64,000 nt of DNA from Gp1-AA133 sp963744055 (GTDB lineage Bacteria; Acidobacteriota; Terriglobia; Terriglobales; Acidobacteriaceae), in the NCBI GenBank assembly GCA_963744055.1, contig CAVUSL010000001.1:1364001-1428000 (forward strand), in the 5' to 3' direction. Made by a program: the position numbers and the translations under genes. Below the pieces are notes generated by a model. The model was not told where the DNA came from and did no database searches. It saw nothing but the letters and a program-made list of their open reading frames with translations. Of this stretch, positions 1 through 8,553 are shown one piece after another; the first letter of the stretch is position 1, and the number at the start of each line of letters is the position of its first letter.

Positions 1-2493
1 GTGGACTACAGCCTGCTGCGCAATCACACCAAGGGTCCGGTGTCGATGTTCGTGCATGGCAGCCGCGAGCCCTTCATGGGCGTGTGGAATCCGCACACCA
101 ATACCGGCACCGTTCACTTCGCGATGTATGAAGATCTGCCCGCGAAGAAAATCTGGTCATGGGGAGTTGACGCTGACGGTCTCGATTGGCGCAAAGCTCT
201 TTCCGATAACGAGAGTGGCTATCTTGAAGTGCAGGCCGGACTCTTCCGCAACCAGGAAACCTACGCATTTCTCGAACCTCGGCAGGTCCTGCATTTCTCC
301 GAATACTGGATGCCAGTGCGCGAGATCGGCGGTATATCGCGGGCGAATCTTTCAGGCGTTGCGAGCCTGACGCGGACCGCGGGAAAACTTTCTATTGGAT
401 TTAATGCGAACCAGGCCATTCCGCAAGCGACCGTCTCCATCTCGAAGGGCAAAGAGCAAATCGTTCACGAGAAAGTCGACCTGACTCCCGACCATGCCTG
501 GACCCGCGAAGTCCCCAATGCTGATGCCCAGTCGAAGTACACGATCGAAGTTCAGGACTCGAAGGGTGCAACCCTCTTACGCCAGACTGAAGACGAGTAC
601 GACTGGACGCCGGCATCAGAAATTCACCTTGGGCCGCAACCCTCCTACCGCCTGCCGGATCCTGACAAGCGCAGCTTCGATGACTGGATTCAGTTCGCCA
701 AAGACGAGGAATTGAACGGCAGGCTTCTGAGTGCGTTCGATGCGTATCAGCAGACGTTGGCAAAGTTGCCCGACAGCTTTGTCGCAGGCAAGGCTGCGGG
801 CCGACTGTCCGCAGGGTTGCTGCGTTGTGAGGAAGCGCGGAAAGTTCTCGAGCCGCTGCATCTCCGCGACACCACCGACACCGAAATCTCGTACTACCTG
901 GGCCTTGCTTATGATGGACTCGGAGACGCCACCCGTGCGCGTGCCTCCTACGAGCAGGCCGAACGGCTGCCGTCGTTCTACCCGGCAGCTGCGCTGCGTC
1001 TTGGAGAATTGCTGGCACGTACTGGCGACCTGGCTGGAGCAGAACGCCATTTGGCGGATGCCGTTCATGCGGCGCCCGGGGACGAACGCCTTCTCGAAGA
1101 ACTCGTAGCAGTGAAGGCTGCGGGGGGCAAAGCGGACGAAGCCCGAAAACTCGCGCAGGAGGGACTGTCGCGATTTCCCCTTAGCTATCTTCTGCAAAAC
1201 GAAGCCGGGAATCCCAACCTCGTTCAGCTTGCGAACGATCCCAATCGGGTGCTGAATCTCGCCGCACAATATATGCGCGTTGGTCTGTACACGAAAGCGC
1301 TCGCTGTCCTCGATCTCGAGTATCCCGCCCCGGCGCCCGACCAGAGCGAGCCGGGAACGGTCGCCCCGCGGAAGCATCCGATGGTCGCGTATTTCCGCGG
1401 TTACTGTCACGAGAAGCTTGGACAGTCGCCGGAGGCAGACTACAGCGCGGCCTCGAAACTCTCCACCGTCTTCATCTTCCCGAATACCGCCGAAGAATTC
1501 GCCGTTCTTCGCGCAGCATTGCACGTGCATCCCACCGATGCGACCGCGCACTATCTGCTCGGAACGTTCTTTTTTTCGCGTGGCGAAACCGATCCTGCTT
1601 TGCAGGAGTGGGCCGAAGCTCACAAGAACGGTCCAGACATTCCGGTGCTGAGCGCGAGCACGGGTCTGGCTCTTCTCCACATCAAGAACGATCCAGAACA
1701 GGCCCTGGCATCTTTTCGCGATGGCTTGCGCAGCGATCCTTCGAACATTGCCATTTATCTCGGCATCGATCAGGCGCTCAGCCTGCTCAATCGGCCGGCT
1801 AGTGAACGGGCGCAGGCTCTCGAGAAGTATCCCCATCTCGACACGGCTCCGCCGTCGCTGATATACGAGTTGATCCTGAATCTGGCGGAAACTGGAGACT
1901 TCAATCGCGCTGCGGCGCTGTTCCACAACCGCTTTTTTGCCCGCGAAGAAGGTGGCACGAACGTTCGCCAGGTGTGGATCGAGGTGCAATTGCAGCACGC
2001 CCTTGCCACGGCCAAAGCCGGGCATTGCGATCAGGCGTTCCCGATCGCACAGAACCTGGGATCGGCGGTGCCGGATCTGGCTTTCACGCGCGACGGGCTG
2101 GAGCCGATCCTTAAATCGGCGCGGACCGAGTATCTGCTCGGCACGGTTTACAGCACCTGTGGTAGATCCTCCGAAGCCAAAACAAAGTATCAGGCAGCTG
2201 CCGGCGCTTCGGCGCCCGATCAGATGCGCTGGGCGTGGCTTGCGGCCAAGCAGCTTCCCGGCTTCGATCAGGCGCAGTGGCAAACTCGCCTGCAAGCGTC
2301 CTTTGATCAGGCAGCCAGCCGCAGCGAGACGAGCGCATTTCCAAGCTACTGGAACTACACGGCAGGTTCGCTGGCGAAAGAGTTGGGAAAAAGCGATGAG
2401 GTCAGGGCGCGCTTCCGAAAGGCGTTGCTGCTGCCGGATCGCATGCTCGCGTATCACTTCACGCGATTAGCGACTGAGAAATCTACGCCGTAA
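1..2493 (+). CDS. TPR-repeat protein with DUF5107-like N-terminal region (5' partial)
   Basis: The frame is open from the first base, so the true start probably lies upstream; the GTG at base 1 is not supported as a start. About 830 residues are visible. The first ~120 resemble the end of a DUF5107 beta-rich domain (motifs GVWNPHTNTGTVHFA and FSEYWMPVREIGG). After a linker, from about residue 215 to the end there are many TPR-like helical pairs, for example at 215-255, 285-370 and 500-600. DUF5107-TPR proteins are often found near carbohydrate-utilisation genes, but their activity is not established. The 3' end overlaps the convergent DeoR-type gene by 11 bases. Role: probably a scaffold or carbohydrate-related protein; exact function unknown. 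Confidence 0.8.
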   Translation: MDYSLLRNHTKGPVSMFVHGSREPFMGVWNPHTNTGTVHFAMYEDLPAKKIWSWGVDADGLDWRKALSDNESGYLEVQAGLFRNQETYAFLEPRQVLHFSEYWMPVREIGGISRANLSGVASLTRTAGKLSIGFNANQAIPQATVSISKGKEQIVHEKVDLTPDHAWTREVPNADAQSKYTIEVQDSKGATLLRQTEDEYDWTPASEIHLGPQPSYRLPDPDKRSFDDWIQFAKDEELNGRLLSAFDAYQQTLAKLPDSFVAGKAAGRLSAGLLRCEEARKVLEPLHLRDTTDTEISYYLGLAYDGLGDATRARASYEQAERLPSFYPAAALRLGELLARTGDLAGAERHLADAVHAAPGDERLLEELVAVKAAGGKADEARKLAQEGLSRFPLSYLLQNEAGNPNLVQLANDPNRVLNLAAQYMRVGLYTKALAVLDLEYPAPAPDQSEPGTVAPRKHPMVAYFRGYCHEKLGQSPEADYSAASKLSTVFIFPNTAEEFAVLRAALHVHPTDATAHYLLGTFFFSRGETDPALQEWAEAHKNGPDIPVLSASTGLALLHIKNDPEQALASFRDGLRSDPSNIAIYLGIDQALSLLNRPASERAQALEKYPHLDTAPPSLIYELILNLAETGDFNRAAALFHNRFFAREEGGTNVRQVWIEVQLQHALATAKAGHCDQAFPIAQNLGSAVPDLAFTRDGLEPILKSARTEYLLGTVYSTCGRSSEAKTKYQAAAGASAPDQMRWAWLAAKQLPGFDQAQWQTRLQASFDQAASRSETSAFPSYWNYTAGSLAKELGKSDEVRARFRKALLLPDRMLAYHFTRLATEKSTP

Positions 2494-3277
2494 TGACGTC
2501 GATCTTCGACTTACGCAGCGCCTCAGTGATTTCGGCTGGAGCTCGCGTGTCAGTGATCAAGCGATGAACGTCTGAAAGAGGACAGATGCGCGAGACGCTG
2601 CGGCGCCCAAGCTTGCTGAAGTCGGCAACCACATTCACCTCTTTCGAGTTACGCACCATCATGCTGTTCAACTGCGCCTCGAGCACATCCGGAGTCGAAG
2701 GCCCGATCTCCAGATCGAATCCATCCACGGCGAGAAAGAGGCGGTCGGCATGAAAGTCCTTGAGCATCGCCTCGGCCTGCGGTCCTACCAGCGAGCACGA
2801 CACCGGACGCAGCAGTCCACCGATCATGATCACGGAGATGTCGGGCGCATCCATCAATTCGTAGGCGACATTCAATGCGTGCGTAATAACGGTCACCGAC
2901 TGCAGGCGCCGGACTTTCAAATGCCGGGCGATCTCGGCGGTGGTGGTGCCGGAATCCAGAACGATAGTTTCGTTGTTCTGAATCAGTTCCGCCGCGGCGC
3001 GTCCGATGCGCGCCTTTTCCGCATGGTGCAAGGTCTTCTTCAGCCGGAGCGGATAATCCTGGCTCGCTTCCACCTGCCGCACAGCTCCGCCGTGAGACCG
3101 GACCACCATTCCTTGCGACGAAAGCGCGTCCAGGTCGGCGCGGGCAGTCACCGCCGAAATCGAAAATTTCTCCACCAGATCGCGTACCGTGACCTGGCTC
3201 CGCTGTTCGATGAGATCCAGAATCTTCCGGCGCCGTTGTTCCGACAGCAATCGAGAGTCCTTCGGGCCACGCATCAA
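2483..3277 (-). CDS. DeoR/GlpR-family transcriptional regulator
   Basis: 264 residues, the normal length for the family. The N-terminal winged helix-turn-helix is at about residues 15-66 (RRKILDLIEQRSQVTVRDL, then ARADLDALSSQGMVVRSHGG). The C-terminal DeoRC effector domain carries the phosphosugar-binding signature DSGTTTAEIA near residue 108. Family members usually repress sugar-catabolic operons and release DNA when a sugar phosphate binds. It is transcribed divergently from the heparinase/transporter operon starting at 3569, with about 290 bases of shared upstream DNA that carries A-rich direct repeats, so it is the obvious candidate regulator of that operon and possibly of itself. The effector is unknown. 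Confidence 0.93.
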   Translation of the reverse strand: MMRGPKDSRLLSEQRRRKILDLIEQRSQVTVRDLVEKFSISAVTARADLDALSSQGMVVRSHGGAVRQVEASQDYPLRLKKTLHHAEKARIGRAAAELIQNNETIVLDSGTTTAEIARHLKVRRLQSVTVITHALNVAYELMDAPDISVIMIGGLLRPVSCSLVGPQAEAMLKDFHADRLFLAVDGFDLEIGPSTPDVLEAQLNSMMVRNSKEVNVVADFSKLGRRSVSRICPLSDVHRLITDTRAPAEITEALRKSKIDVITA

Positions 3278-3366
3278 TCTAGTCCTCGCGTTTCAATGCA
3301 CGATGGGAATCGTCACGGCTGGCTTATGGAACACATCATTTATACACTTGTAGGGGCTGTTCAGAA

Positions 3367-3414
3367 GAAAGAAAATAGCAGGGAAACGAAAGCCCGAAAG
3401 AAAATGTGGGAAAA
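3367..3414. promoter_or_regulatory. A-rich direct repeats, candidate DeoR operator
   Basis: In the divergent intergenic region the 10-mer GAAAGAAAAT occurs at 3367-3376 and 3396-3405. Each copy is followed within a few bases by GGGAAA or GGAAA, and a further GGGAAACGAAAG lies between them (3381-3392). DeoR/GlpR-family operators are often arrays of TTTC/GAAA half-sites. The position between the regulator and the operon supports an operator, but this is inference. Confidence 0.4.
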
Positions 3415-3568
3415 TTCAATAGTGTCGAGATTTAGCTGCCGATTCGCGGGGTTGAGCTAGCGTGCGGAAGTCAGGAACTGGATTGCGTTTACCTTCCTTT
3501 AGCTTCTCGAGTTTTCGGTCGAATTTCAGGCTGACCCTAGCCTGCCGAGACCGCGTAGGTCGCATGCA

Positions 3569-5938
3569 ATGGCGAGGTCGAGTCGCATGAGGCGCAGAGA
3601 TTTCATCGCCGCGCTGGTTTCATCTGCATTCGCCTCAGCTTGGCCGTTGAAAGGCGACTCTGCGCCCCGTCGCCCGCGGTTGCTCATCGCCGAAACTGAT
3701 CCGTTCACCGGATTGCCTCAGCTGAAGTCCCGCTACGCTATGGGTCACCACCCGCCGGAAGATATGGAAGGCTGGGCGCTGTCCTGGCTCATTACCGGCA
3801 AAGACGAATTTGCCGAGCGCGCCTTGGCCGACATGCGTTCCAAGCATCTCGGTGCCGAAGGCAAGCCGTCGCGCTCCTGGGTAGATTACGCTCGCTGGTC
3901 ACTGGCCTTCGATTGGCTCTTCGCGTATCGCGGATTTGACTCCGCCTTGAAAGACCGCATCGCGGGGGAGTTGAGTGCAGGCGTGACCACCATGCTGGCC
4001 ACGCCCGACTTCGCGGACCCCAGCCAAATGTCGTATCACAACTATGCTCTTCGATACCTGGCATTCGCGGCTTTCCCCGCGGCTGCTGTCGCCGACTATC
4101 CTTCCTGTGCGGACCGTTGCCGTGTGTGGCGCGAAAAGATCTCTGCGTGTTTCGACAACATCCTCGACATCACCGAGTTCGTAACTCCAGAAGGCAGCTA
4201 CCACGAGTCGATGGACTACATGCGCATCACCTGGGCGTCCCTGGTGATGCTGGTAGAATTGCAGCGCACCACTACTGGCGTGGATCCCGCGCAGCACTTT
4301 TCGGTCTTCCGCAACGTCGGCGCGACCTATCTGTACAAACTCCTTCCCGATGGCACTCCGTCGCGCGAAGGAGATAACGAGTACCCGGTGCTCGACAACC
4401 GTGACACCGCTCTGCTCGGCTACGCCGTCAACCGTTTCAAGGATCCCTACAGCGCGTGGCTTCTGCGGGAAAGCGGTTTCGTCGGCAAGGATTGGGTCGT
4501 CCCCGTGCTGCAGTTTCTCTGGGACGATCCCGAAGTCGCCCCGCGCAATCCGGCCCTCGCCGCAGAGAGCGAGTTGCCGCGTCAGCGCTTCTTCCCGGGA
4601 GTGGGCCATCTTGTGATGCGCGATGGATGGACTCCCGAGTCCACCTGGATCGAATTCGATTGCGGGCCATACTTCGCCAAGCATCAGCACCTCGATCAAA
4701 ATCAGTTCACGATCTACCACCGCGGCTATCTCGCTATCGACAGCGGCGCCGATTACACCGACACCGAGAGTCCGCACTACCTGAACTACTACCGGCGCAC
4801 TGTCGCGCATAATTCCGTGCTGGTATACGACCCCACGGAAAAATTCTTCTGGTCCGATAATCTGTGGGCCGCCGTGAACGATGGGGGCCAGCGCATGGAT
4901 TCCTCGCGTTACTGGAACACGATCCGCAGCCGCGAAGATTGGAACCGCACGCGCGATCTGTGGGATCTGGGAACCATGCGGCTGGTGGACTACGTTCCCG
5001 GTCACTATCACTATGCGCTCGGCGATGCGAGCCGCGCCTACTCGCCAAAAAAGCTGCGCACCTTCACTCGTGAACTGGTCTACATTCCTGGGCACAATCT
5101 GCTATTCGTCTTCGATCGCGTTGTCAGCGTGAATCCTTCGTTCCGTAAAGCGTGGCTGCTGCATGGGGTGAATCAGCCAGCCATCGATCAGGAATCCGGG
5201 AATGCTTCCGCGGGCGCGCAGGATTTTCGGCAAGCCAAAACATTCCGCTTCTCCGAAGGCCAAGGCGAGTTGCTCACGCACTGTCTGCTGCCGAAGGAGC
5301 GCATCGTCACGCGGCGCGGAGGAAGCGGTCATGAGTTCTATGCGCCCGGCGACGATCGCGGAGGCGTGTGGGGTTCGGGCCAGAACTGGCCGCTCGAGTC
5401 GCCCGAAGGCGCTCCGCTTCCTGAAGATCCGAAGCTTCGCAAAATGTGGAAACTGTTTTGGGGCGATGATTTCGAGCGCATCCTGCCGTCGAATCGCAAA
5501 AACGTTGTGCCCGGCGCGTGGCGTGTTGAGGTTTCCCCGGCGGTACCGGCAGAAGAAGACCTATTCCTGCACGTGTTTGAAATCGGCGACTCCGGACAGA
5601 CTGGCCGCAATCGCGTACAACTCGTCGACGGCGTTGGCGTACAGGGCGCGACCTTCGAGCACGGACCCATAGTCCTCTTCAATACCACGGGCGCGACGCT
5701 CACGAACGCCGAAGCCTCTCTGCCGGATGTGTCCAGCGATTCCATTCTCTTCACCGGCTTGCAGGCAGACGCCATGTACGAACTAAATCTGGGAGGACTC
5801 AACGCGACCAACGTAAAAGGAGCCGTTCTTCCCGGGGTGTCCGCAGGCACGGAGCGATTGCGCGCGAACTCGAAAGGAATTCTGCGCCTACAGCGCGGCG
5901 ATCTGAAAAATCTGCGTTTGCGGATTGCCCGCGTATGA
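3569..5938 (+). CDS. Heparinase II/III-family protein with Tat signal
   Basis: 789 residues. A twin-arginine signal (RRRDFIAALVSSAFASAWP, residues 8-26) predicts folded export to the periplasm. An alpha-helical N-terminal half (about 60-330) is followed by a beta-rich heparinase II/III-like C-terminal region from about 345, with conserved-looking His/Tyr stretches GPYFAKHQHLDQNQF and NYYRRTVAHNSVLVYD. The family cleaves uronic-acid-containing polysaccharides (heparin, alginate and relatives) by beta-elimination. First gene of an operon; its stop overlaps the start of the next gene (ATGA at 5935). An alternative start is the ATG at 3587. The substrate cannot be read from sequence; the downstream hexuronate-type carrier favours a uronate polymer. 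Confidence 0.88.
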   Translation: MARSSRMRRRDFIAALVSSAFASAWPLKGDSAPRRPRLLIAETDPFTGLPQLKSRYAMGHHPPEDMEGWALSWLITGKDEFAERALADMRSKHLGAEGKPSRSWVDYARWSLAFDWLFAYRGFDSALKDRIAGELSAGVTTMLATPDFADPSQMSYHNYALRYLAFAAFPAAAVADYPSCADRCRVWREKISACFDNILDITEFVTPEGSYHESMDYMRITWASLVMLVELQRTTTGVDPAQHFSVFRNVGATYLYKLLPDGTPSREGDNEYPVLDNRDTALLGYAVNRFKDPYSAWLLRESGFVGKDWVVPVLQFLWDDPEVAPRNPALAAESELPRQRFFPGVGHLVMRDGWTPESTWIEFDCGPYFAKHQHLDQNQFTIYHRGYLAIDSGADYTDTESPHYLNYYRRTVAHNSVLVYDPTEKFFWSDNLWAAVNDGGQRMDSSRYWNTIRSREDWNRTRDLWDLGTMRLVDYVPGHYHYALGDASRAYSPKKLRTFTRELVYIPGHNLLFVFDRVVSVNPSFRKAWLLHGVNQPAIDQESGNASAGAQDFRQAKTFRFSEGQGELLTHCLLPKERIVTRRGGSGHEFYAPGDDRGGVWGSGQNWPLESPEGAPLPEDPKLRKMWKLFWGDDFERILPSNRKNVVPGAWRVEVSPAVPAEEDLFLHVFEIGDSGQTGRNRVQLVDGVGVQGATFEHGPIVLFNTTGATLTNAEASLPDVSSDSILFTGLQADAMYELNLGGLNATNVKGAVLPGVSAGTERLRANSKGILRLQRGDLKNLRLRIARV

Positions 5939-7275
5939 GCCTTTCCGAACGTCCGCAGGCCATCACCCCTTTTTCTGCGCGCAAGCCTATTTCAAACCTG
6001 CGTTGGTGGATCGGCGGCATTCTGTTCGCATCCACCATCATCAACTACATTGATCGCCAGACGCTTTCGTTGCTCGCTCCTTACCTGAAACTCGAATATC
6101 ACTGGACCAACACCGACTACGCCAATCTCGTGATCGGTTTTCGCGTCGCCTACTCGCTCGGACAGACGCTCTTCGGGCGATTCATGGATCGCATTGGAAC
6201 GCGCCGCGGCCTGTCAATGACCGTCGCGTTCTATTCGGTTGTGTCGATGGCGACTTCGCTAGCCCGCGGGTTTTACAGTTTCGCGGGTTTCCGGTTTCTG
6301 CTAGGCGCTGGCGAATCGGGCAACTGGCCCGCCGCCACGAAAGCGGTCAGCGAATGGTTTCCGAAGCGCGAGCGCGGTCTGGCGACTGCCTTGTTCGACA
6401 GCGGTTCTTCCGTGGGTGGTGCCGTTGCCGCGTGGCTTATCTTGTGGATCTACGGGCGTTGGGGATGGCGGCCCGCGTTCGCGATTCCCGGCACGCTCGG
6501 CTTCTTGTGGCTCATGGTGTGGCGCCGCTGGTACTACCCGCCCGAATCGCATCCGCGCATCAGTGACGCGGAGCGCGCCATGATCCTGGCCGACAAACAC
6601 GACGAACACGAGCAATCAGCCTCCAAAGATCCACTGAGATGGCAAACGCTCCTGCAATTGCCGCAAACCTGGGCGGCGATTGTTTCCAAAGCGCTCACTG
6701 ATCCTGTATGGTTTTTCGTCACCGACTGGTTTCCGATCTACCTGGTTGCGAAGGGAATCGAATTGCGCACGGGGCTGATCGCAATCTGGATTCCTTTTCT
6801 CGCGGCCGATCTGGGCAACTTCTTCGGCGGATGGATTTCCGGTTACCTGATCAAGCGCGGATGGCCTCTGGGCGCGGCACGGAAAGCGGTCGTCGTCTTT
6901 GGCGGTATCGGTGTGACGATGCTCATTCCAACGGTATTTACGAGCAATCTTTCGCTCATCGCGTTGCTGTTTGCGTTGGCCACATTCTCGTACGCCGCCT
7001 TCTCCACCATGGCCAACGTGTTGCCCTCAGATCTTTTCTACAGCGAGTCTGTAGCTACGGTCGCTGGCATGAGCGGGACGGCGGCCGGATTGGGCACTAT
7101 CGTAGCGTTCAAATTGATCGGGCACTTCTCCGATGCGCGCGAGGCATTGGGCGGACATTCGTTTGATCCCATCATCATCGTGGCCGGTCTCGTACCGTTC
7201 GTCGCGATGATCCTCACGTTGCTGCTGATCCGTAACACGGAGGCGACGGAACGTGGCGTAGTGCGCCCCGTCTGA
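5935..7275 (+). CDS. MFS transporter, ACS/ExuT-like (sugar acid)
   Basis: 446 residues with about 12 hydrophobic segments. The N-terminal pattern INYIDRQTLSLLAPYLK and the segment GAGESGNWPAATKAVSEWF are typical of the anion:cation symporter family, which includes hexuronate (ExuT) and galactarate/glucarate carriers. Inner-membrane proton symport of a sugar acid is the likely role. The start codon overlaps the stop of the heparinase-like gene, so the two are translationally coupled; this links polymer cleavage outside the cytoplasm with uptake of the product. It could instead carry another organic anion. Confidence 0.88.
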   Translation: MSLSERPQAITPFSARKPISNLRWWIGGILFASTIINYIDRQTLSLLAPYLKLEYHWTNTDYANLVIGFRVAYSLGQTLFGRFMDRIGTRRGLSMTVAFYSVVSMATSLARGFYSFAGFRFLLGAGESGNWPAATKAVSEWFPKRERGLATALFDSGSSVGGAVAAWLILWIYGRWGWRPAFAIPGTLGFLWLMVWRRWYYPPESHPRISDAERAMILADKHDEHEQSASKDPLRWQTLLQLPQTWAAIVSKALTDPVWFFVTDWFPIYLVAKGIELRTGLIAIWIPFLAADLGNFFGGWISGYLIKRGWPLGAARKAVVVFGGIGVTMLIPTVFTSNLSLIALLFALATFSYAAFSTMANVLPSDLFYSESVATVAGMSGTAAGLGTIVAFKLIGHFSDAREALGGHSFDPIIIVAGLVPFVAMILTLLLIRNTEATERGVVRPV

Positions 7276-7314
7276 GCGACGAAGGAAGACCGCAAGCGCA
7301 GCAGAAAGATTGGC

Positions 7315-8553
7315 GTGACTAATCCTGACCAAACCGTCGTGCAAACCGAAGTCGCGCACCCTGCGGCCGAAGAGTTTCATCCAGAGACACTCAAGGTCGC
7401 GGGCACATCCTTCGTTGTCCTGTTCTCGATCGTGGGCCTCGCGCTCTGGGGACTGCCGTTCTTCTACGACTTCATGGTGCAACAGTTCGGGTGGACCCGC
7501 GGCCAGGTGACCTCGGGCAATGCTCTAAGCAAGCTTCTCGTCGGACCGCTGTTCGGATTTTTCGCCGGCTGGGTTGTCGACCGCTTTGGCCCCCGCCGCA
7601 TCATGATGGCGGGCATCCTCATGGCGGGCATCGCGCTGATCGGGCTGGGCAGCATTTCAACCCTCGGATTCTTTTACTTCTTCTATGTGTTCAATGCGTT
7701 GGGCTACGTTTGCGGCGGCCCTCTTCCCGTACAGGTTCTGCTCTCAAACTGGTTCGACAAATCACGCGGCAAGGCGATGGGCTTTGCTTACCTCGGTATC
7801 GGGTTCGGCGGGGCGCTTGTCCCGTTGATTTCGCACACGCTCGTTCAACACTTCGGATGGCAGGTAGCGCTGCGCATTCTCGGCCTTCTGATCATCGTGC
7901 TGTCGCTGCCGCTGGCATTCTTCGTCAAGGAATCTCCCAGCCGCGAGCAAAAGCCCGTGCGCGTCACTCCACCCGATGCTCGCGGGGCATTCAAAAACAT
8001 CTACTTTTATTTGCTCACCATCGGCAGTATGTGCTCCATCGCTGCCGTGGCTGGCACCCAGCAAAATCTGAAGCTCTATCTAAGTCTCGACCGGCACTAT
8101 CCGCAAGCCGCCGCTGCGCACATTCTGTCGATGGTTCTTGGCTTCAGTATCGTTGGCCGGGTCCTGATGGGATGGCTGGCCGATCGCTATCCCAAGCGCA
8201 ACGTGATGCTGCTTATTTATCTGCTGGTCGCGATTGCCATTCCATTCCTGTTCTTCGGAACCAGTCGGCTCGCTATCTACACGTTTGCCGTGATCTTCGG
8301 AATCGGGCTGGGTGGCGATTACATGATCATCCCTCTCATGACCGCCGACATCTTTGGGCTGAAAATCCTGGGCCGTCTCATGGGCGTCATCCTCACGGCA
8401 GGTGGCATCGCCGATGCCCTCGCGCCATGGCTGATCGGTCATTTGCGCGATGCAAGCGGAGGTTATACCTCGGCCTGCTTTGTGCTCGTCGGCTTCGCTT
8501 TGCTCGGAGCCCTGGCCGTACTTCCCTTGCCACGGCATCGAAGGGCCACATGA
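7315..8553 (+). CDS. MFS transporter, OFA/MCT-like
   Basis: 412 residues starting at a GTG, with about 12 membrane segments. The loop motif GWVVDRFGPRRIMMAG (the MFS 2-3 loop signature) and the stretch LSNWFDKSRGKAMGFAYLG resemble oxalate/formate antiporter and monocarboxylate-type members. It lies 39 bases after the first carrier and overlaps the next gene by four bases (ATGA at 8550), so it belongs to the same transcript. It probably moves a second (oligo)uronate or a carboxylate product across the inner membrane; the substrate is unknown. The +1 frame over this gene is also open but is a shadow. Confidence 0.87.
   Translation: MTNPDQTVVQTEVAHPAAEEFHPETLKVAGTSFVVLFSIVGLALWGLPFFYDFMVQQFGWTRGQVTSGNALSKLLVGPLFGFFAGWVVDRFGPRRIMMAGILMAGIALIGLGSISTLGFFYFFYVFNALGYVCGGPLPVQVLLSNWFDKSRGKAMGFAYLGIGFGGALVPLISHTLVQHFGWQVALRILGLLIIVLSLPLAFFVKESPSREQKPVRVTPPDARGAFKNIYFYLLTIGSMCSIAAVAGTQQNLKLYLSLDRHYPQAAAAHILSMVLGFSIVGRVLMGWLADRYPKRNVMLLIYLLVAIAIPFLFFGTSRLAIYTFAVIFGIGLGGDYMIIPLMTADIFGLKILGRLMGVILTAGGIADALAPWLIGHLRDASGGYTSACFVLVGFALLGALAVLPLPRHRRAT

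Noticed and set aside
616..2457. 613-residue open frame on the minus strand
   Set aside because: It lies fully opposite the TPR gene; composition is Arg/Ala-rich with no domain pattern. It is an antisense shadow caused by high GC at third codon positions.
3899..5095. 398-residue open frame on the minus strand
   Set aside because: Opposite the heparinase-like gene, which has a Tat signal and family motifs. The antisense product has none.
7491..8549. In-frame upstream extension of the flavoprotein gene
   Set aside because: This part overlaps the second MFS gene in another frame and is not protein-like; the ATGA overlap at 8550 gives a normal start.
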